Shown piece by piece: positions 58,382 to 64,000 of a stretch of DNA of 64,000 bases. Origin of the DNA: Pelodera strongyloides. Its lineage: Eukaryota > Nematoda > Chromadorea > Rhabditida > Rhabditidae. Every line of letters starts with the position of its first letter. Position 1 is the stretch's first letter. Below the pieces are notes generated by a model, which saw only the letters and a program-made list of their open reading frames with translations, searched no databases and was not told the DNA's origin. Location of the stretch: NCBI GenBank assembly GCA_036852015.1, contig JAANDG010000502.1:1-64000 (forward strand), written 5' to 3'. The position numbers and the translations under genes are program-made.

Positions 58382-58548
58382 CCGCAGGTTTCCCTCATCC
58401 ACACGTACCATCTGACCACATCCCGATCATGGCTCAGTATGCTTTAATACCTACCTCGCATCAAAGAACCCCACATCACCAAGGAGGTGGAGGGTCGACA
58501 CTCGCTAGCATGAACCATCTCTCACACTCATTCGGACAACTGGGGTAA
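43762..58548 (+). CDS. CNOT6: CCR4/CNOT6-type poly(A) deadenylase, 18 exons found, first exon missing
   Basis: Exons: 43762-43847, 44388-44508, 44959-45065, 45750-45909, 46296-46394, 53096-53164, 54625-54731, 54957-55007, 55132-55187, 55645-55743, 55962-56058, 56189-56243, 56442-56590, 56808-56886, 57045-57129, 57233-57325, 58132-58244, 58388-58548. All phases agree, giving about 595 residues (human CNOT6L is 555). Leucine-rich repeats (LDLSHNKLRLLPVELGDM, then LNNNQLRVLPYELGKL) bind the CAF1 subunit of CCR4-NOT. The EEP nuclease domain begins FTVLCYNVLCDKYAT. Catalytic motifs present are ITLQEVETEQY, CGDFNSLPDS, FKGVIDYIF and PSDH. The enzyme shortens mRNA poly(A) tails in the cytoplasm. The stop directly follows FGQLG; the GGGGTAAGTA there is also a good donor, and splicing to an acceptor near 58830 would add only two residues. 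The intron after 46394 is 6.7 kb. Confidence 0.93.
43883..44064. mobile_element. TTAA-flanked MITE, family A, copy 2 (CCR4 intron)
   Basis: Left end TTAAAACGAAATACCGGCCG, right end CCGGCTGATATTTCGCTTTAA. It is the reverse-oriented counterpart of 570-750. The ORF on the - strand across it is not a gene. It starts about 35 bp after the splice donor of exon 43762-43847. Confidence 0.8.
45565..45735. mobile_element. TTAA-flanked near-perfect palindromic MITE, family E, copy 1
   Basis: TTAAAGCGAAATGCCAGCCC, then TTTGCATATGATAAGCAAAT, is mirrored almost perfectly around a centre near 45650 (GCGCGATCG). The whole 171-bp element can fold into a long hairpin. It ends 14 bp before CCR4 exon 45750. It directly abuts the right end of a family-C-like element (CTCGTGCGCCTGTCCCTTTAA), sharing the TTAA. 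Confidence 0.85.
46834..47012. mobile_element. TTAA-flanked palindromic MITE, family E, copy 2
   Basis: Left end TTAAAGCGAAATGCTAGCCT, right end GGGGCTAGCATTTCGCTTTAA read as two halves of the same palindrome; the centre is near 46920. About 179 bp, 440 bp after CCR4 exon 46296-46394. Confidence 0.85.
49040..50041 (+). CDS. Intronic 333-codon ORF, hypothetical protein
   Basis: A single uninterrupted frame of just over 1 kb, long for an AT-rich intron. I do not recognise a family. The N-terminal third is basic and probably helical (RRAKRWAELQQRRQFARLQR). The middle is Pro/Ser/Asp-rich and low in hydrophobics, and there is a Cys/Ser patch (ACHCSSGKSCK). The end is LFRILVYTHLHFKKFPV. No signal peptide or membrane segment stands out. 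It lies within a CCR4 intron on the same strand. It could be a nested single-exon gene, an alternative terminal exon of CCR4, an exon of an unrecognised gene, or a chance ORF. The ATG at 49040 is simply the first in frame. Confidence 0.45.
   Translation: MVVMSESLCGRRQSKVDVDRQKSCPEQSSFRYPSTHHSCSHHILDDTYSKRNICSINDQAASNNNKGAGKRFARRAKRWAELQQRRQFARLQREHQEGRYYEVVELMNLGRGAICLDDGPDPHAPLIGGRRSSQYTPLQTRQSEVPFYSPYVDSQQPVCVNRGFNEYGPATLISIFHDDPETAAHSNAPLHSEVWPAPNEDCGNIRPLSHITPWMSDVLPSFSDSGCPLYTSISSQNSTASSESDDVFTFPVSTTSACHCSSGKSCKVILNVTNIPPLNNTNKRTRCVSFPQQHRKPTDIRTATECPLFTIPARGRLFRILVYTHLHFKKFPV
53812..53880 (+). repeat. tRNA-derived repeat
   Basis: CTTGGCGCAACAGGTAGAGC (A box) and GGCGCGGGTTCAAATCCG (B box) are well kept and the spacing is near that of a tRNA. 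Acceptor-stem pairing is poor, and it lies in a CCR4 intron among repeats. Confidence 0.45.
57433..57511. repeat. 79-bp direct repeat flanking a SINE, left copy
   Basis: Starts TCTATGTTTTTAAATCTTGC and ends AGGAGAGAGGTA. The right copy at 57785-57863 differs at one base (TAAATC against TGAATC). Confidence 0.9.
57512..57784 (+). mobile_element. tRNA-derived SINE
   Basis: The head has TGCCGGTGGTGTAGTGGCAA (A box) and GACCGGGGTTCAATTCCC (B box). The body includes ACCGACCGGGTGGTGAAAAC and GGACCCCTTCGGGGCCCTGA. It ends with ACCTTTTTTTAACCTTTT. It is bracketed by the 79-bp direct repeats and lies in the CCR4 intron between exons 57233-57325 and 58132-58244. Confidence 0.75.
57785..57863. repeat. 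79-bp direct repeat flanking a SINE, right copy
   Basis: Partner of 57433-57511. It is followed directly by a long poly(A) run (57862-57927, one C). Confidence 0.9.
58318..58379. repeat. (TTA)n microsatellite
   Basis: About 20 units of ATT/TTA immediately before the splice acceptor of the last CCR4 exon (exon starts 58388). The run may serve as part of the intron 3' end and could vary between individuals. Confidence 0.95.
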
Positions 58549-61500
58549 GTAAACTCTCCTTTTTTCTTATTATCTCCAAAAGCCCAACTGACTTTACCTA
58601 TGTAGTATGAGTATGAAAGTATGAACGAAATTGCAATCGTAATGAGAAACTTTACTAATTGTAAGTTTTTAGCTGAACCACAAGCGACCCTAATCCTAAT
58701 GTTTGATGCACATTTTGCGCATAAGTATGCGAAATGGACATAACTGTATTGTTATAATTGCTACCTCAAATGGTGTTAGGCCCATACACGGTTGACCCTA
58801 GACGTATTTTACATGGCCTTTGTTTCAGTTTCCGGTGAGGGACAGGTGATCCTGATCCATATTTGGACCGTGGCACTGTGACGTAATCTTCTCAACAGTT
58901 ACCTCTCAACCTTCGTTTCGTTGTTGGCTCCGTCTATTATTCCCAATTTGTATTCATTTGCTCGATTTTCCTGCTTCACAATAGGTGCTTTTATCGGTGA
59001 TCATTTGGTTCAAGTTCTTACTCACTCCTTATCTGATTCTTTCGTATGATTAGTGATTTGTAGTGAGACTCGCATTGCCATCCATGTTTATAAAAAACAT
59101 TAAGAAAGGATTCGTTTGTTGCACGGGATTAGTGGTCCCAACGTAATCATGGTTTTTTTGTTGAATTCTAGCCAGCCAGTCGCCAGTTGCCATAATTTTT
59201 TCGTACTCTTTACTTTATGGGTATGGGCTGGATGGCATTGTGGATCAACTGATGTACTGTTTCTGTTTGGCGGTCTGCGCCTTTCAAGAGCCTCTTTCCT
59301 CTTCGCATTTGATTTACCTGTCAATACTATGTTAGCGCAAAGCACTAACATTGTTCGGGTTTTTTTATTACTGCATTGTACGGAGCAACTATTACCATTA
59401 ACAATAACAGTGCAAAACAGCGCCAGTAAAATTATGTGATAATTGATTTGTTATGATTGCTTTCAGACTGACCACGAGTCTGCCAAAATCATACGAGTCC
59501 GAATTTCAGACGTGTATGATTTTGGAAGGATTGTGGTATGCCATCTGAATGAACATGTGGTTCCTGTCCCATTTCAGATGCAAGTACTCTATAACTTTAG
59601 TTTTTCTGACCCCCGACTCTGTACTACACACTAACGACCCGATTATATGTGTTCCTTTTTTCTTATTTATTTATTCACCCCTCACGAGTTCCAGCTTACT
59701 AACTGTAGTAAATGAACAGGGCTTTAGGAATGTTCTGCATGTTGCCTAACAATAAGAGAGACAACAGTGCAGCCGGAGATGTGTGCGGTTTGAGCTTGAC
59801 TCGAAAATCCCCGAGTGTTATGTAATTTTTTGTTGTGCATCCGAGTCCGAGCCTATCCAAAACTGCAGACACGAAATTAAGTGAGGTCGTATTGCGAGCC
59901 CTTACTTGTTTGGGTTTAGTGCAAGTATTGTCAACCATTTTATAGGGTCTTTTTGATTTACCTTTCTGTTAGTCAGTTAACTAGGCTCTGCTCTTCATTT
60001 TGTGGTCCTACATTGCTAGCCAATTTCCATGCATAGCTTACCTTACTTGTATCTTCACTCGGGCTTCTTCGTTGTTTCGTACCGCCGCCTCCCACTACCT
60101 TACCTCTTTTGTATTATAGGGTTGACTGCTTGTTCCAAGTCGTAATTTGGTGTTGTTTTTCCCTATGTGACCAACGTATACTCTCTGTCACTGTGTATTT
60201 CAGCTAATGTCGATGGCCCGGACTTACTGTGTATGCTAGTCTCTTCGAAGTGTTAAAAGAATGCTAGAATCTGGTTCCAATGAAGGGATATAACATCTGG
60301 TTTTTGAAACTGATTTTGGACAACTGCATTCCCATATGTTGTATGCATATGTATTATTATAATAAAAGTCGCACATTTATTTGCATGCACTACGTGGGAG
60401 AACATCGTCCAGAAGACGTTTCAAATACCGGCTGTTATATCGCTTTCAAAAGAGGCACACGTGCCGGACCTGTCACCAACAAAAATGTCCGAAGTTGCAT
60501 TACTTGTATTCTCCTGTTGTGGAACTGTGGAAGTGGTCCTCATGTTTTGCTTGCGGATGCTTCTGTTCGGGTCTTCACTTTTCAATCTCCATTCGCCCAC
60601 CTATCTAGTTAATCTTATTAAAATTACGGTTGACCTTGACCTAACACTTTCCGCGAATAAGTTTAGTATTTTCCTTTTTACCGACTTGTGGCGTTGTTTT
60701 GGTTTCATGCTTTGTTGAAGATATCAATCTTTCTGTGTACTTCTGTTTCTGAATCTGTAACTTAAGCTTTGGTATTAAAGGGAGAGGCCCACGAGAAAAA
60801 AGTTGTTCTTACTTTGCTTAAACAGAATGTCCGGAATTTCAGAAATATTACCGTGAAAACCGCATTTCTTTACGCCTAGAACTCGCAGGGATATTTCACG
60901 GCAAACAGTTCGGCCAGATACCGTAGTCAGAAGGGTTAAAATACGATTTTACGGTTTACATCAATCCATTAGCATTCTTTCTCTTTATAATAATGGTTAA
61001 ACGAATGAAGATCATTCATACGATTATAACAAGGCGTTTCCAATACTATAATGCCCTAAATACGAAAAAAATTGATTCTGACTACGGTACCTGACCGAAC
61101 TGTTTGCCGGGGAATATCTCTGTGAGTTCTAGGTGCAAAGAAATGCGGTTTTCACAGTAATATTTCTGAAATTCCGGACATTCTGTGCAAGTAAATTGAG
61201 GAGAACATTTTTCTCGTGGGCCTCTCCCTTTAACAAATCTTCTTCGTGCGAAAGCCCACTTGGTGGCGTGTCGCTGGTCTCTTATAATTTGGGTTTTGTT
61301 TTCAGATTGAATCTTATTTACTCTTTGTGGTGATGATCACTTTTTGTGATGTTGGATTGTCAGCTGGTTCTTGTGTTATCCAACTAATTTGTTGGTGGAG
61401 TTCACAAGAACTTCATCAATCCACGTAGTTTTTATGGGCGGATGTAGTTGATGGGTTGGTAATTATGATCCTCCCTCCCCTGATTCATTTTTTTTAGATT

Positions 61501-63922
61501 GTTGAAGGTTGTCGATATGCTAATCCCTATTTTTTTCGTGCGACCATCTCATTTTTTATGGCGTACATCTTGTTGATTTTGACGAGCAACGCACGTTTAT
61601 TTATCCGCTAATTTTTGCGTCGTAGTGTGTGTTGTATGATCGTTGTCTGAGACTCTGAGTAATTTTTTGTACATCGATTTTTGAGCGTTCACCAAAGGAT
61701 GAAACAAATAAAATATTTGAAATCAAAGTTTAATTTTTTGTGACAATGATGATAGCGCTGGTTTCATAAGGAAATGAAAAAAGGGTAAGGAAATGAAAAA
61801 AAGTTTGTGTGCTTGATGGTGATGGAAATGAAAGGAAATGAAAAAAAGTTTGTGTGCTTGATGGTGATGTTGTATTTTGATCTCATCTCCACAATACAAG
61901 TATCACATGTGTTGCACTAATGATCGTTCAAGCAAAAGTCTTTTTTTTTTGAACACTCCGTGAGACTCGGAGTATTCCGCCGGCATGCGCAACCGAAGCT
62001 GCACCGGCAATTCGAAACGTGGATTTTTCAGGCATTCAAACGGTATTGTGATGAATTTCGATGTGCGAGATTAGCGGTGTTCTCTACTTTCTGCATTGAC
62101 ACTGAGGAAACTGGGCCGGTGCGCGGCCTACACTGGGCACGAAAAGGGTGGGCCGCCTACACCTCGCCCATAATTGGGAAAATGACTCGAAGTAGTTATG
62201 TTACTAAAAATAGGGAAAACAAGTGATGTGGGAGCAGGTTTGTGATATGGACAGTTGGAGGAAAGAAGATAAGCTGCAGCATGGTGTGGGCCCGGTGTAG
62301 GCCATGTCGCCAGGTGTAGGCGGTCAAAAATGCACACACCCAGCGCCGGTGCCTACTACACTATGTAGGCCCGAAATGGGTGAAAACAGCTACTCTTGGT
62401 GTGGGGTTATTTGAGGGCATCTCAAGCTCTATACAATATGAAATTTTGCGTTTAAACTGCTGGTTTTTTTCTGTGGGGAAAATAGCGTATGCTACATATA
62501 CATATTAAGTGCCTTTCCATTTTTATTTTACCCGATTTTACTAATCGACTACAGTACAAATGGTTTCGTTATATGTACATTGCTTTCTCTTCATCATATT
62601 ATTTGATGCACACCTCAGTGTTATTTAATAAATAAATAAGTAAGAGTGCCTGTTGGTGTGGTACGCGTTATGTGGAAGTCCCTGCAAATAGTCGTTAGAC
62701 GCATTTAATGACAAATTAATAGCACGGAAACAAATGGTGCAGGCCGTTTTTACAGGAGATAAAGATCTTTATTTCTTTTGTGGAGGAAACATAAGAGAGG
62801 GCGGCGAGGCAGATATTTCAGTAAAGAAAAAGAGCGAATAGCCTAGGCTCATAGTGATCATAGTGCGAGGTATATTACCGTTTTTTCTTTATTTAGAAAT
62901 CCTTTAGTTTTTTTATCACAAAAAAAACGAGAATAAAACAAGTAAAACAATTTTATCGTTGTATTATCCGCGATCATAATCACTGATCTCAGCGCAAAAA
63001 CGGAGCCTAATATAAGATTTAAATTAGGCCCTCGTCGACCAAACTTTGATGAAATTCAGAGACGTCTTCTATGTTGGTCAAATAACCGTGTTGGAAAGTT
63101 GAAACTAGTACCGCGCACTTCTGAAAGAAGCAGAGCGTTTTTGACAGACGTAAATGTTGATTGAACCTGCCTCACACAACTTTAAATCATGAAATGTTAA
63201 TATCATATCAACAAGTAAGACTGTAAGCAACGACGCAAAGAAGTAGATCGCTCCGCGCACTTACTCGGGCTAATCTTCGCCAGACTCTCGCCAGGTCCGG
63301 ACGAGTGCACAGACTACTCGCGAAAACTGGGCGAAGATTGTTGTAAAGCGTCGCGCACCCTTTTTACTGGTTTCGGCATGGATCTTCACATTTTCATCCG
63401 GCCTTTCACCGGGCGTACCTGGCGAGGGTCTGGCAGGGCGAAGCGCGCGGCGATATGTAAGCGAACCCCTTTTTCGCCGCGCACCATCGAAGTTTCGCGT
63501 TCAAGAGGTGGGACATTGTTCGCTGTTGAGATGCACACTATATCGCCACCAGTCGAACTACGTAGGCGCACAACAATTTGTCACCCAAAATTATCGAACT
63601 GACTTGATCACGAAGTAAGTAAATACTCGGCTTGCGAATTTTCCTTTTCGGCCTTCACGAATTACTACCAGTTAGTGTTAACTCTATATCATTTGTTAGT
63701 CCCCGAATCAGGCAAGCTTTCCCCCTCCGTTCCTATCTTAATTCCAATAGAGAAATAAGGAGCCATAAAGCGAATGTGCGGATCCACTATCAGAAACTAA
63801 TAAAAGAGCGTATTAAATTACATTTGTACAAACAAGGGGAATGGATGTGAAATTATTAGGGGTTTTGCCTGTTTTCGACACTGGCATTTCTCTGATCCTG
63901 ATCTCTCCCTCTAATGTCTCAC

Positions 63923-63965
<43 letters not shown>

Positions 63966-64000
63966 ATTCTTTGTCATGTCTCTCGCTCCTCGACATATTG
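58549..64000. other. CCR4 3' UTR and downstream intergenic region
   Basis: No further exon of a recognisable gene was found. The region is T-rich on + up to about 61700, consistent with a long 3' UTR or run-on transcript of CCR4. It holds a family-C MITE (60775-61233), a short duplication (GAAATGAAAAAAAGTTTGTG near 61790 and 61840), inverted stretches around 63255-63440 (TCGCCAGACTCTCGCCAGGT and partner), and a (CT)n run at about 63924-63965. Short ORFs here show no recognisable domain. Confidence 0.55.
60775..61233. mobile_element. TTAA-flanked MITE, family C, copy 2
   Basis: Left end TTAAAGGGAGAGGCCCACGA, right end CTCGTGGGCCTCTCCCTTTAA read from its two sides. Internally GAATTTCAGAAATATT and its complement form inverted arms. 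It is longer than copy 1 (459 against 314 bp). Confidence 0.82.

Noticed and set aside
61960..62226. 88-codon ORF
   Set aside because: No recognisable domain. The area contains repeated GTGTAGGC motifs that suggest degenerate repeat DNA.

Overview
The window is animal nuclear DNA, almost certainly from an invertebrate. It holds three intron-rich genes, interrupted and separated by a dense load of transposable elements. I see no prokaryotic operon structure, no CRISPR array and no intact viral genome. The decayed Ty3/Gypsy element resembles elements I associate with nematodes, but the phylum cannot be fixed from this sequence alone.

Layout. (1) 2465-13419, + strand: a 14-exon gene for a multi-pass membrane protein of about 535 residues, otopetrin (proton channel)-like, with a His-rich cytosolic tail. 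(2) 15967-40161, - strand: a complete 32-exon SEC24 gene (COPII cargo-adaptor coat subunit). All exon phases agree and the exons sum to 3261 nt, or 1086 codons plus stop. (3) 43762-58548, + strand: at least 18 exons of CCR4/CNOT6 (leucine-rich repeats plus an EEP deadenylase domain); the first coding exon was not found. Genes 1 and 2 converge; genes 2 and 3 diverge from a shared 3.6 kb region at 40162-43761. A 333-codon ORF of unknown function (49040-50041) lies on the same strand inside a 6.7 kb CCR4 intron.

Mobile DNA. SEC24 intron 19628-29749 is a nest. An APE-type LINE (-) carries a 2A-like recoding motif and a PHD-like finger. It is split by a decayed Ty3/Gypsy element (+). The single Gypsy LTR is in turn split by a 1048-bp terminal-inverted-repeat element with a perfect 8-bp target duplication. 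An intron of the otopetrin-like gene holds a 1.4 kb head-to-head palindrome of Penelope-like element 3' ends, with GIY-YIG endonuclease coding and two inverted hammerhead-ribozyme motifs, one apparently intact and one mutated. Several families of TTAA-flanked MITEs recur across the window, and some are chained end to end through a shared TTAA. There are also tRNA-derived SINE-like repeats, 3' ends of CR1/L2-type LINEs, and tandem arrays.

The three host genes act in unrelated processes (ion transport, ER export, mRNA deadenylation). Their proximity shows no functional link beyond the possible shared promoter region of SEC24 and CCR4. Exon boundaries were found by eye from splice signals, reading-frame phase and family resemblance; no alignment was run.
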